From positions 2,170,001 to 2,234,000 of the forward strand of contig NZ_CP159342.1 in NCBI RefSeq assembly GCF_040499845.1: a stretch of DNA of 64,000 nucleotides, written 5' to 3'. This stretch comes from Micromonospora sp. CCTCC AA 2012012. Its GTDB lineage: Bacteria; Actinomycetota; Actinomycetes; Mycobacteriales; Micromonosporaceae. A program made the position numbers and the translations under genes. Below, one piece after another: positions 54,124-62,417 of the stretch; the stretch's first letter is position 1; the number at the start of each line of letters is the position of its first letter. Below the pieces are notes generated by a model that was not told the origin of the DNA, searched no databases, and was given only the letters and a program-made list of their open reading frames with translations.

Positions 54124-55227
54124 CTACCCGTCCCTCTCGTCCCGCCAGCCGCCGGGTTCCGGGTGGTAGCCGTAAGCGGCGGCCCGCACCGTCTCCTCGT
54201 TCTCCAGCCCGGAGCCGATCGCGCCGCCGACGGTGGCGAGCGACGTGGTGATCCAGGCGAGCGTCAGGTAGTCGGTGAAGTCGACCGGCCGCTGCAAGGT
54301 CTGCTGCAGCACGGACGTGTCGATCAGCAGCGCCCCGACGAGCACCGTTCCAGCGAACAGGACCAGGTAGGAGACCGCCGTGGCCAGGGTGAGGGTGAGG
54401 GTCGTCCCCAGGTTGAACAGCCGAGCCAGCTCCCGCGGTGTCTCGCCGTCCGGTTTCTCCCACAGGTCGTGGGCGACGATCAGCCAGGTCACCAACGCGG
54501 TCAGCCCCAGTAACATGATCACGGCGAGCCGAAGTCCGCCGAGGGCATCGCCCATCTGCCAGATGGTGTCCGTGGTGAGCGCGAACGCGGCCGTGCCGAA
54601 GGCGCCGACCAGCAGCTTGGACAGGCCCAGCAGGGCACGTCCGGGTCGGTTGGCCCGGACCATGCCGACCAACAGCCGCACCCGGCCGATCAGCGGTGAC
54701 CCGAGGTAGCCCACCTCCCCGGCCTCACCGACCACCCTGTGGACGGCCGTGATCCGGCCTACCATCTCGGCCGGCACCCAACCCGCCGCCGGTACCCGCT
54801 GGTCGGAGGCGTCGGTGAGGAGTCGGCTCACCATGTCCGGCACGGCCCCGCGGGTTGCTCGCAGCTGCTGCAGTCCCAGCGCGGGCAGGGAGAGCATCGC
54901 AACCCGGCGCCGCGCGGAGGTCTGCGCGACCAGCGGCACCCCCTCGGTGTGCAGCGGCAGGTCGGTCAGGCAGATCGCGACGTCCCACCGGTCGTCGGTG
55001 CGCCGTTGGGCAACGTCGTCGAGCAGCGCCTCAACGCCACCGTCGCGGCGCGGCGCCACCTCACCCCACCCTTCCAGAACGGTCCACCGCACGTTCGCGT
55101 CCACCCGCGCGGAGAGTCGGGCGGCCAGTTCGGCGGTAAGCCGCGCGGCCACCCGGGCCGGGTGGTCGGGCGGGGTCGCCAACAGTCCGACGACGATCTC
55201 TCGGCGGTGCTCTTCGCTGTGGGTCAT
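54124..55227 (-). CDS. Membrane protein with cytosolic N-terminal domain
   Basis: A 367-residue protein. Residues 1-190 are soluble alpha/beta (REIVVGLLATPPDHPARVA, WDVAICLTDLPLHTEGVPL, VAMLSLPALGLQ). Then about four to five membrane helices: KLLVGAFGTAAFALTTDT, LAVIMLLGLTALVTWLIV, TLTLATAVSYLVLFAGTVL and DYLTLAWITTSLATVGGA. The C-terminus is cytosolic and charged (DERDG). Family not recognised with certainty; actinobacterial homologues are annotated only as membrane proteins. ATG 55227. Confidence 0.78.
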   Translation of the reverse strand: MTHSEEHRREIVVGLLATPPDHPARVAARLTAELAARLSARVDANVRWTVLEGWGEVAPRRDGGVEALLDDVAQRRTDDRWDVAICLTDLPLHTEGVPLVAQTSARRRVAMLSLPALGLQQLRATRGAVPDMVSRLLTDASDQRVPAAGWVPAEMVGRITAVHRVVGEAGEVGYLGSPLIGRVRLLVGMVRANRPGRALLGLSKLLVGAFGTAAFALTTDTIWQMGDALGGLRLAVIMLLGLTALVTWLIVAHDLWEKPDGETPRELARLFNLGTTLTLTLATAVSYLVLFAGTVLVGALLIDTSVLQQTLQRPVDFTDYLTLAWITTSLATVGGAIGSGLENEETVRAAAYGYHPEPGGWRDERDG

Positions 55228-55712
55228 CGGTGGTCCTCACCTGTAGCCGGGCTCGTCGCCGTCCACCGCCACCAGTGGGCCTGTCAGGAGCCCTCGACGG
55301 TCGTCACGGCGCTCCCTCCGGTCTCGGCAGGGAGGTCTCTCGCCACTCTCGGCCGGCGCAACGGCCACGACGGAGCTGGCGCCAAGCGCGACCGAGTCGG
55401 CCACCCCACCCTAGGCGAGGGCGGAGACCGCTGCCCACCGATGGACGACCGGTCCCCGGGCGCGCACACCGCCATGACCGAACCGGTGGCGTAGCTTCGC
55501 CTGTCGTCGGGCCGGCGTGAGTTCCGGACACGAGGTCGGAGCAGGCGACCTGTCTTCCCTCTCGTTCCGGCGCAGCTGATCCGCCGTCTCCGTGCCGCAC
55601 CGCTCACCCGTTTGACGCTTCGGCACGTGGTGAACCATGACCCGGTCCGAGGGGGTGGGCCGAGGATCGGGGCCACCGACGACGGGCTCCTACCGGTCCG
55701 CATGCCGGGCGG
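55228..55712. other. Intergenic region, no gene recognised
   Basis: About 485 bp between minus-strand genes. It contains the promoter side of the 54124-55227 gene and the 3' flank of the SDR gene. Frames are Arg/Pro-rich shadows; no palindrome stood out. Confidence 0.4.
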
Positions 55713-56660
55713 TCATCGGGTCCCGCCCGACTTCCTCGCACCGGTCGCCATCAGGTCCGACGCGACGTTCCAGAGCCGCTCGGCGTTGCCCGGGTCGACC
55801 GCGTACGCCGCGACGCCGGCGTAGTCGGCGGGTCGCTCGGTGACCACCGGCGCCTCGGTGCAGTCCTCGAAGTAGCGGCCACCCACGCCGTCGAGCAACG
55901 GGGACGCGGCGAGCAGCACCGAGGTCGCGGCCCCCTGCTGCGGCGTCTTGTGCATCTCCTTCGGGGACTTCAACCCGCCGGTGTGCCTCTGCAGGCCGGT
56001 GGCGATCGCACCCGGGTTCAGCGCGTTGGACAAGATGCCCTCGCCGGACCAGCGGCGGGTCACCTCGACGGCCAGCAACGCCTCGGCGCTCTTGGACTGC
56101 CCGTACGCCAGCAACGGGTCGTACGGCCGGAACGCGAAGTGCAGGTCGTCGAAGACGACCGGGGAGAAGAGGTTGCCGCTGGAGCTGACCGACACCACCC
56201 GCGCGCCACCGGCCGCGGCGAGCGCGTCGTGCAGGCCGACGGTCAGCGCGAAGTGGCCCATGAAGTTGGTGGCGAACTGCATCTCCCAGCCCTCGGCGGT
56301 GCGTTCCAGCTCGGGCAGTGCCATGATCCCCGCGTTGTTGACCAGGATGTCCAGCGGCTGGTCCCAGCCGGCGACGAACCCACGTACCGAACCCTGGTCG
56401 GCGAGGTCCAGCTCACGGACGGTGACCCGGTCCGCGCCGATGCCGGCCGCGATGTCGGCCGCGGCCCGCTCGCCCGCCGCGACCCGGCGTACCCCGAGGA
56501 CCACCTGGGCGCCGGCGGCGGCCAACGTCCGGGCGGTCTCCACGCCGATGCCGGCGGCGCCGCCGGTGACGATGGCCCGCTTGCCGGTCAGGTCCACCCC
56601 GGCGATGACCTCGTCGGCGGTCGAGGCGAACCCGAAGGGGGTGGTGATCCGCTCTGCCAT
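55713..56660 (-). CDS. SDR family oxidoreductase (paralogue of 29549-30514)
   Basis: A 315-residue short-chain dehydrogenase. It starts MAERITTPFGFASTADEVIAG, the same head as the SDR at 29549. Motifs: IVTGGAAGIGVETARTL, VNNAGIMALPE, SVSSSGNL (Ser) and YGQSKSAEALL (Tyr/Lys). The C-terminal GGRYFEDCTEAPVV matches the paralogue's GRYFEDNQEAEVV. ATG 56660 with GGGAGC upstream. Unlike its paralogue it has no AraC neighbour. Confidence 0.9.
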   Translation of the reverse strand: MAERITTPFGFASTADEVIAGVDLTGKRAIVTGGAAGIGVETARTLAAAGAQVVLGVRRVAAGERAAADIAAGIGADRVTVRELDLADQGSVRGFVAGWDQPLDILVNNAGIMALPELERTAEGWEMQFATNFMGHFALTVGLHDALAAAGGARVVSVSSSGNLFSPVVFDDLHFAFRPYDPLLAYGQSKSAEALLAVEVTRRWSGEGILSNALNPGAIATGLQRHTGGLKSPKEMHKTPQQGAATSVLLAASPLLDGVGGRYFEDCTEAPVVTERPADYAGVAAYAVDPGNAERLWNVASDLMATGARKSGGTR

Positions 56661-56847
56661 GGCTGCTCCCAACACTCGGATGCGCTTACGACACACACTG
56701 TCATCCGCTCGACGAGTGACAGCCGGGTTCCCGGTTCTCCTGGTGGGATGCGCCACCCGTCGGCGCTCGTACGACGAGCGGGTGGGTACGGCGCGGCGGC
56801 CCTGGCACTGCACCGCCGCGCCGATCGCCCCGGCTGAGCCGCGCTCG

Positions 56848-57264
56848 TCACCGAGTGCAGGAGCCGCTGTCGAGGTGGAAGTACCTGGTGTTCGCCCAGC
56901 GGGAGAGCTTGACGCCGACGACGATGCCGGCGATCGTGACCACGGCAGGGAGGTAGCCGCCGGCCACCTGGATGATCGGGATCGCCGGGCAGCCGCCCGA
57001 GAGCGCCCACCCGGTGCCGAACAGCACCGCGCCGGGAATCACGCCCGCGTGCAGACGCCCCGCCGTACGACGGACCCGCAGCACCGCGAACGCCACCACG
57101 ATGATCGCGACGGCCCCGGCGAAGGCCAGGAACATGCGCAGATCCTGGAAGGTGAACATCCGGTTGAGCTCGGCGTAGTCGCCGAAGCCGAGGTTCGCGA
57201 CCGTGTAGCCGAGGGCCAGCCCGGTGATGATGTTGGCGACGAGCAGGGCGCCTCGGGTACGCAT
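56848..57264 (-). CDS. YeeE/YedE-type sulfur transporter, small half (DUF6691-like)
   Basis: A 138-residue membrane protein with four helices (ALLVANIITGLALGYTVANLG; MFLAFAGAVAIIVVAFAVL; GAVLFGTGWALSGGCPAIP; VTIAGIVVGVKL). The motif SGGCPAIP carries the conserved Cys of the YeeE/YedE family, whose Cys residues relay thiosulfate or other sulfur species across the membrane. ATG 57264 with GGAAGG upstream; it overlaps by one base the TGA of the larger half (TGATG). Last gene of a three-gene operon. Confidence 0.88.
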   Translation of the reverse strand: MRTRGALLVANIITGLALGYTVANLGFGDYAELNRMFTFQDLRMFLAFAGAVAIIVVAFAVLRVRRTAGRLHAGVIPGAVLFGTGWALSGGCPAIPIIQVAGGYLPAVVTIAGIVVGVKLSRWANTRYFHLDSGSCTR

Positions 57265-57911
57265 CAGATCACCTTCCACAGCAGGAACGACACGAGGACG
57301 GCGGTGCCGAAGAACACCGCGGTCGCGACGAGGCTGACCGGTTGCAGCCGACCGCAGCCGTTGAGGCCGTGACCGCTGCTGCAGCCTCCGGCCAGGCGGG
57401 TGCCGAAGCCGACGAGCACGCCGCCGACGAACAACGCGGCGACCATGCCGACCGGATCATCGGTCACGACCTGCCGGAAGCCGTCGCCCATGTCGAGGCG
57501 CAGCTGGAACCGTCCCGAGACGACCGCCGCCACCCAGCCGCCGAGGAAGATCGACAGCAGCAGGGCGGCCTGGCTGAGCAACGGCGCCGGCAAGAGGCCG
57601 GCCGTCGACGGTGCCGACGCCGGAGCGTCGGGCTGCACCGGCCGCGCCACCGGGTGCGGGTTCCGCCCACCGGCCGGTGCGGGCGCGGCGGTGCCGAACT
57701 GAGCGACGGTGGCCGCGGCGAGTGCCTCGACGAGGACCTGGTCGTCGGTGACCCGGGCGTTGAGGCGTTCCACCCGGCGTTCGGTGCGCCAGTGCAGGAC
57801 GCGGTCCCACGCGCCGGAGACTCCGAAGCTCCGATCGGTGGTGACGGCATAGTTGACGGTGGTGAGGGCGAGTCCGGCAGCCCCCGCCCACCAGGGCCAG
57901 TAGTCGCTCAT
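57264..57911 (-). CDS. YeeE/YedE-type sulfur transporter, large half
   Basis: A 215-residue membrane protein. After a first helix (YWPWWAGAAGLALTTVNYAV) comes a cytosolic linker of about 75 residues rich in Ala/Pro, then helices AALLLSIFLGGWVAAVVSG, MVAALFVGGVLVGFGTRLA and VSLVATAVFFGTAVLVSFL. The family motif AGGCSSGHGLNGCGRLQ contains two Cys, including the one expected to carry sulfur. Its ATG overlaps the stop of the Cys-rich protein gene (ATGA), and its stop overlaps the start of the small half. Confidence 0.88.
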   Translation of the reverse strand: MSDYWPWWAGAAGLALTTVNYAVTTDRSFGVSGAWDRVLHWRTERRVERLNARVTDDQVLVEALAAATVAQFGTAAPAPAGGRNPHPVARPVQPDAPASAPSTAGLLPAPLLSQAALLLSIFLGGWVAAVVSGRFQLRLDMGDGFRQVVTDDPVGMVAALFVGGVLVGFGTRLAGGCSSGHGLNGCGRLQPVSLVATAVFFGTAVLVSFLLWKVI

Positions 57912-58540
57912 GCGGGACTTGAGATCCAATCTGCGAGTCGGGTCCACCACCGGCGTCGCCGGGGCGCCGTGCGGAATCCTGCGGTCTGCGGGTGAGGCGG
58001 GACCGGTGCCGGTGACCCTGGTCCCTGCCGGCGGGGATCCCCGGGCCGAGGTGCAGCGCCCCAGGCAGGCGGTGGCGCCGGAGGGTGCCCGGTTGACGGT
58101 GCCGGTGGCGGTGGCGGTGGCGGGGGCTCGAACCGCGACGGGGTGACCCGCTCCGGCCGTCCCCCGCCGAACTCGCCGACCCGCGGGATGCCCCTGAGAT
58201 GCAGGGCGTCCGCCCCGTTCGGCAGCAGCGTGATCGGCACCAGCTCACCCGACCGGGACAACCGGTACCGGGCACACTCCTGCCAGCCGTTGGCACTGTC
58301 GCAGTAGTGGTCGCGCCAGGCACTCAGACTGGCGTTGAGCAGCGGGAAGATCGGACAGTTCCGGGTGTGCAGGCAGCCCATGTCAGTCCCGGGCGGCCGG
58401 CGTCCGGCCGTGGTCGGGGACGGCTGCCGGACGGGGTGGCCTGCTGCTGCCTGCGCCCGCCGCAGCCACGGGCTCGTCGGCGCGTCGGTGGGCACGGTGC
58501 TCGTCGACGGCCGCGCCGGGTTTCCGGATGGTTGACACAC
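57908..58540 (-). CDS. Cys-rich soluble protein at the head of the YeeE/YedE operon
   Basis: A 210-residue protein with no signal peptide or membrane helix. The Ser/Pro/Thr-rich first 50 residues lead to a Cys domain: Cys56, Cys62, Cys80, Cys89 (C-x5-C-x17-C-x8-C), within GCLHTRNCPIFPLLNASL and YCDSANGWQECARYRLSR. Then LVPITLLPNGAD and a long Pro/Arg tail with a run of eight prolines (about 150-157), ending WTRLADWISSPA. The four Cys could bind an Fe-S cluster or zinc. I recall this CP-x-FP-x-LNAS motif in uncharacterised actinomycete proteins. GTG 58540 after AAGGGAG. Coupled to the transporter, so a sulfur relay or sensor role is inferred. Confidence 0.7.
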   Translation of the reverse strand: MCQPSGNPARPSTSTVPTDAPTSPWLRRAQAAAGHPVRQPSPTTAGRRPPGTDMGCLHTRNCPIFPLLNASLSAWRDHYCDSANGWQECARYRLSRSGELVPITLLPNGADALHLRGIPRVGEFGGGRPERVTPSRFEPPPPPPPPAPSTGHPPAPPPAWGAAPRPGDPRRQGPGSPAPVPPHPQTAGFRTAPRRRRWWTRLADWISSPA

Positions 58541-58770
58541 GATGCTCCCTTGAGGTGTGACAGCACTCGTGAAGAAGATCGTCGGCCGGGCGCGAAATGC
58601 AACAGCGACGGTGGTCGATGCTTCTGGCGTGACGGGTGCGGCGCCCCGACCGGCCGGGGGGCGGACGGTCACCATGGGACGCGGGCGTCGACCGGCTCGA
58701 CCCGACGCAGCACGGGACGCGACGGCATCGTCCGGCACTTGCCGCCCAAACCGCTGCCCAGGAAGGCGAC

Positions 58771-59040
58771 GGACGAGAGCGCGGTGCGCCGCTGGACCGC
58801 CGATGTTCGAGGTCGGTAGGAGCGGGATGCCAATCGCCTCACTGCCCCAGCCACGCCGGTTCGCCGGGGGCCTCGGGCACGTCGAGCGCCGACACCACGT
58901 GTACACCACCGGCTGGGCGGCCGGCCCCCGTTCACCACGACCTACCAGAAGCTGAGTGGCGACCCCGGTGGGACCACGCACGACCTGCCCGGCGGGCACG
59001 ACCTCCTGCGCGACGACCCGGACGAGCTGGCGGCGATCCG
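58771..59040 (+). pseudogene. Alpha/beta hydrolase C-terminal fragment, frameshifted
   Basis: Read in successive frames this is the last third of an EstX-like hydrolase: DESAVRRWTA (from about 58774), then MPIASLPQPRRF, HVYTTGWAAGP (about 58897-58930) and, after a frameshift, PFTTTYQKLSGDP, PGGHDLLRDDPDELAAI. The intact gene at 5417 has the parallel HPIASVLQPLRL, YVYAAGWDGPSPFTSTYQRL and GGHNLMRDAPEEL. At least two frameshifts and loss of the first two thirds make it non-functional. Confidence 0.75.
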
Positions 59041-59153
59041 TGACCGCGCCGCCTCCCAAGGACGGATCCGGGGCGGAGCTGGGCACCCCTGCCCGGGACC
59101 CTGCGCACGTCGCGGGTCCCGGGCGCGGGTACGCGTCCGCCGGGTTCGGACCG

Positions 59154-59172
59154 CCGGGGCCTCCTGCCCCGG
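59154..59172 (-). terminator. Terminator-like hairpin after the serine hydrolase
   Basis: CCGGGGC (59154-59160) and GCCCCGG (59166-59172) pair perfectly with loop CTCCT, 20 bases past the stop of the minus-strand gene. Confidence 0.5.
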
Positions 59173-59192
59173 GCCGGAGCCGAACGTGCCGC

Positions 59193-60872
59193 TCAGACCC
59201 GGGTGATGCGGACGGCGTCGGCGACCACGTAGCCCGTCCCCGAGGCCCAGCGGCTCACGCCGACCTTGTTGGCGTCACCGGCCGTGAGGGTGAAGGTCCC
59301 CAGCGAGCGCCACGCTCCGCCGTTGCTCCGCTGGTCCACGTAGACGCTCTTGCTGCCCGTGGAGGTCGCCACGAGGTACGGGGTGGCCGCGTTGTTCCCG
59401 CTTGACGCCGGGTACCAGACCTCGACCCGGTAGGTGCCGGTCTCCGGGATGTTCACCTTGTACCAGGCGACGTCGCTGGCGGCGACCGGCCGGGCTCGGC
59501 GGTAGCTGGTGCCGTACCGGCCGGCGAGCGTCGAGGCGACGGCCCAGGTGGTGCTCGCGGTGAACCGCCCGGACGTGGTGTTGTCCACGACGGTGCTCCA
59601 CGGGCCGAAGTACGTCGACCAGAGGTTGTTCGTCGGCCAGCTGGTCACCTTGCCGGCGGCGGTCCACAGGGCGCTGTCGATGTCAGCGTACGAGAGCCCG
59701 GACGGGTCGTCGCGCTGGTTGAACAGCACCGCCCAACTCATCCCCTGGTAGCTCTTCACGAGCAGGCTGTACGTGCCGGGGAGGCTTCCGGTGTGCCAGA
59801 GGTTGTACTTCGTGCCGGTGCTGGTGCTGAACGGGCGTACCGCCCAGCCCAGGCCGTAGTACCAGCCGCTGTCATTGACACCGGTCGCGGGCACCGCCGT
59901 CACCTTGGCCAGCGACGTGCTGGTGAGCAGGCCGCCGGCCCCGTCGAGCATGGTGGACCAGCGAACCAGGTCGACCGCCGAGGCGAGCCATCCACCGTTG
60001 GCGTCGTGCAGGTTCATGCTGAAGGTGCCGTACGGCGACGGGACAATCGTTCCCGAGTTGTCCAGGGCCGTCGGTCCGCTGTACTGCGACCGGTAGCTCA
60101 CTTCACTGGCGAGCCGCGCGACGGAACTCCCGTGGGTCATCCGGGTGATGCCCAGCGGCGCCAGGAGCTTCTGCTTGACGTACGTCTCGTAGGGCAGGCC
60201 GGTGACCTTCTCGATGACCCGACCGGCGAGGAAGTAGCCGTAGTTGCTGTACGACACGGTGCTGCCGGGGTCGTGCTGCAACGGCTGGCCGGACATGTAC
60301 CGCAGGATGTCCTCCCGGCGCAGCTCCATGGGCACGCCCAGCGCCTGCGCGATGACGGCATCCCCGGCGAGCGGGTCGAACGTGAGGTTGCGGTCCCAGC
60401 CGCCGAGGTGTTGGAGCAGCCGCCGCAGGGTCACCTGCGACAGCCTCGGGTCCACGGACTGCCCGGCCGGTGGGATGAAGCTCAGCAACGAGGTGATCGG
60501 ATCGTCGAGGCCGACCAGCCCGTCCTGCACCAGCCGGAGGATCGCGGTCGCCGTGAGGGACTTGGTGAGGCTGGCGATCCGGAACAGCGACGTCGGTTGG
60601 ACCGTCTCCGTCGAGTTGTTGGCGTAGCCCCGGGCCAGCACCAGCCGGCCGTTGTACGTCACCGCGAGCTGCCCGGCGGTGATCCCCCGCGCCTGCATGA
60701 AGGTCATCATCGTGTCGTCGAAACTGCTCAACGCGGACACCGGCGTGCCGGTGGTGACCCATCCCGCGGCGTGTGCCGGTGTACCGAGCAGGGTCCCTGC
60801 TCCGGCCACCCCGGCACCCGTCGCGCCGACGAGCTTGCCGAACGTCCTCCTGCTGACCGAGCTCCGTGCCAT
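59193..60872 (-). CDS. Tat-exported serine hydrolase (beta-lactamase family) with golvesin-like domain
   Basis: A 559-residue exported protein. The signal has a twin-arginine motif (SRRTFGKLVG) and a cleavage site near PAHAAG. The catalytic domain (about 45-400) has SLTK (SxxK nucleophile, about residue 98), YSNYGY (YxN) and WHTGSLPG (HTG), as in class C/esterase-type penicillin-recognising proteins. The C-terminal 120 residues form a golvesin C-terminal-like beta domain (ASTTWAVASTLAGRYGTSY, YRVEVWYPASSG, VVADAVRITRV), typical of secreted actinomycete enzymes. ATG 60872 with GGGAGG upstream. Role: cell-wall peptidase or esterase (inference). Confidence 0.88.
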   Translation of the reverse strand: MARSSVSRRTFGKLVGATGAGVAGAGTLLGTPAHAAGWVTTGTPVSALSSFDDTMMTFMQARGITAGQLAVTYNGRLVLARGYANNSTETVQPTSLFRIASLTKSLTATAILRLVQDGLVGLDDPITSLLSFIPPAGQSVDPRLSQVTLRRLLQHLGGWDRNLTFDPLAGDAVIAQALGVPMELRREDILRYMSGQPLQHDPGSTVSYSNYGYFLAGRVIEKVTGLPYETYVKQKLLAPLGITRMTHGSSVARLASEVSYRSQYSGPTALDNSGTIVPSPYGTFSMNLHDANGGWLASAVDLVRWSTMLDGAGGLLTSTSLAKVTAVPATGVNDSGWYYGLGWAVRPFSTSTGTKYNLWHTGSLPGTYSLLVKSYQGMSWAVLFNQRDDPSGLSYADIDSALWTAAGKVTSWPTNNLWSTYFGPWSTVVDNTTSGRFTASTTWAVASTLAGRYGTSYRRARPVAASDVAWYKVNIPETGTYRVEVWYPASSGNNAATPYLVATSTGSKSVYVDQRSNGGAWRSLGTFTLTAGDANKVGVSRWASGTGYVVADAVRITRV

Positions 60873-61198
60873 GTGTCCGCCTCCCGTTGATCAACCAGGC
60901 GGACCCTACTGGAGCTGATCCGAAATGGACAGTTTCCGAGGTTACGTGCCGTGAGCACGCGCCGCCGCCGTACCCTCGGCCGCCGTCGGGGCGGGCAGCC
61001 TGTCGCGTGCCGGGCGCCGCCGGTGATCGCCGGGATCGACCGCCCCGCATGCCGCAGTCGACGCCTGACCGCGGCGACAGCCCAGTGGCGTACGCGATGT
61101 CGGCGGCCAGCCGGGCGTCCAGCACCACGACGGCCAGGCGCGGAGGCGACGATGGCGGGCGGCGTTCGTTCGACATCGCGGCCGTCCGGCGGCGGAAA
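60873..61198. other. Intergenic region upstream of the serine hydrolase
   Basis: About 326 bp: promoter of the serine hydrolase and 3' flank of the MarR gene. One minus-strand stretch (LAVVVLDARLAADIAYATG) looks protein-like but has no frame support beyond 30 codons. Confidence 0.35.
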
Positions 61199-61690
61199 CT
61201 AGGGACGTACCCCCCGGGTCAGCGTCGCCAGCAGGCGCTCGAGCGCCCGGCGGTCGGTCTCGGACAGGTCGCGGAGGATGGCCGCCTCGTTGGCCAGATG
61301 CTGCTCGATGAGGCGGTCGGTCAACGCGACGCCGGCCGGGGTCAGCCCCACCACCCTGCCCCGGGCGTCGCTGTCGGAGACCGCCCGCGAGACGAGGTCC
61401 CGGGCGACGAGACGGTCCACCCGCTTGGTCACCGCCCCGGTGGTGACGAGCATCCGTTGGCTCAACTGCCCGGGCGTGAGCGTGTACGGCGTGCCTTCCC
61501 GGCGCAGTGCCGCGAGCACGTCGAACTCGCCGTTGCCCAGCTCCGCCTCGGCGAACGGCGGCCGCAGAGCCGCGTCGAACGCCTCGGCCAGCCACTGGAT
61601 CCGCCCGATGATCAGCAACGGGTCGGGATCGAGGTCAGGACGTTCACGACGCCACTGGGCGACGATGCCGGCGATGCGGTCCTCATTCAC
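61199..61690 (-). CDS. MarR family transcriptional regulator
   Basis: A 163-residue winged-helix regulator. Helices AQWRRERPDLDPDPLLIIGR and FAEAELGNGEFDVLAALRRE precede the HTH LTPGQLSQRMLVTTGAVTKRVDRLVARDLV (about 73-102). The wing is RAVSDSDARGRVVGLT. A C-terminal dimerisation helix follows. GTG 61690. Divergent from the Rv2466c-like gene; two 17-bp direct repeats lie between the starts and are the likely binding sites. Confidence 0.9.
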   Translation of the reverse strand: MNEDRIAGIVAQWRRERPDLDPDPLLIIGRIQWLAEAFDAALRPPFAEAELGNGEFDVLAALRREGTPYTLTPGQLSQRMLVTTGAVTKRVDRLVARDLVSRAVSDSDARGRVVGLTPAGVALTDRLIEQHLANEAAILRDLSETDRRALERLLATLTRGVRP

Positions 61691-61703
61691 GCTTGCACTT
61701 TAC

Positions 61704-61741
61704 CTTCCGTGGAAGATAACTTCTCTTCCGTGGAAGATAAC
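61704..61741. promoter_or_regulatory. Two 17-bp direct repeats, probable MarR operator
   Basis: CTTCCGTGGAAGATAAC occurs at 61704-61720 and again identically at 61725-61741, 21 bp apart (two helical turns). Each contains the inverted repeat CTTCC-GT-GGAAG. The second copy covers the likely start codon of the nitroreductase-like gene (61730). Confidence 0.75.
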
Positions 61742-62356
61742 CTTGATCGTACGTCGGTCCCGCTGGTGACGGCCTACGTGGACCCGTCCTGCCCGTTCGC
61801 CTGGATCACCTCCCGCTGGCTCATGGAGGTCGGCCGGCTGCGTCCGATCGACCTGCGGTTCGACGTGATGAGCCTCGCGGTCCTCAACGAGGACCGCGAG
61901 CTGGAGCCCTGGTACCGCGCCTTCAACGATCGGGCGTGGGGGCCGGCGCGGGTCTGCGTGGCGGCCGCCGTGCACCACGGCCCGGCGGCCCTCGCCCGCC
62001 TCTACCGGGCGCTCGGCCGCCGCATCCACGACGAGGGCGACAAGGACTTCGGCACCGTCGTGCCGGCGGCGCTGGCCGAAGCCGGCCTGCCCGCCGACCT
62101 CGCTGACGCCGCCCACCGCAGCGACTTCGACCCGCAGATGCGGGCCGGCACCACCAAGGCCCGGCACCTCGTCGGCGAGGAGCTCGGCACCCCGACCGTC
62201 GTGGTCGACGGCGTGGCCTTCTTCGGCCCCGTGCTCACCTCCATCCCCCGCGGTGAGGAAGCCCTCCGGGTCTTCGACGGAGCCCGCCTGCTCGCCGGCT
62301 GCCGGGCGTTCTCCGAACTCAAGCGGGCCCGGGCCGAGGGGCTCAGCTTCGCCTAG
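61730..62356 (+). CDS. Rv2466c-like DsbA-fold protein (mycothiol-dependent nitroreductase family)
   Basis: A 208-residue thioredoxin-fold protein closely resembling Rv2466c of Mycobacterium tuberculosis: DPSCPFAWITSRWLMEV, FDVMSLAVLNEDRELEPWY, GTPTVVVDGVAFFGPVL and IPRGEEALRVFDGA. In Rv2466c the active site is C-P-W-C; here Cys21 is kept but the second Cys is Ala (C-P-F-A), so a monothiol, mycothiol-dependent mechanism is expected. GTG 61730 gives a length like Rv2466c; GTG 61709 is an alternative. Neither has a good ribosome site, so the message may be leaderless. Likely repressed by the divergent MarR. Confidence 0.87.
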   Translation: MEDNLDRTSVPLVTAYVDPSCPFAWITSRWLMEVGRLRPIDLRFDVMSLAVLNEDRELEPWYRAFNDRAWGPARVCVAAAVHHGPAALARLYRALGRRIHDEGDKDFGTVVPAALAEAGLPADLADAAHRSDFDPQMRAGTTKARHLVGEELGTPTVVVDGVAFFGPVLTSIPRGEEALRVFDGARLLAGCRAFSELKRARAEGLSFA

Positions 62357-62417
62357 CCCGGCCGCACCGCCGTCCCCACCGCCGGCAACCGGTCGGACCC
62401 CAGCCAGACCCGGTCCG

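Larger units (their letters stand above)
58541..59192. other. Region with a decayed hydrolase
   Basis: About 650 bp. The left 230 bp hold the promoter of the Cys-rich/YeeE operon and no gene; the hydrolase remnant is at 58771-59040, and a terminator hairpin closes the right end (59154-59172). Confidence 0.5.

Noticed and set aside
60866..61709. N-terminal extension of the Rv2466c-like protein
   Set aside because: The frame is open far upstream, but that part is antisense to the MarR gene, lacks an initiation signal and would exceed the family length by nearly 300 residues.
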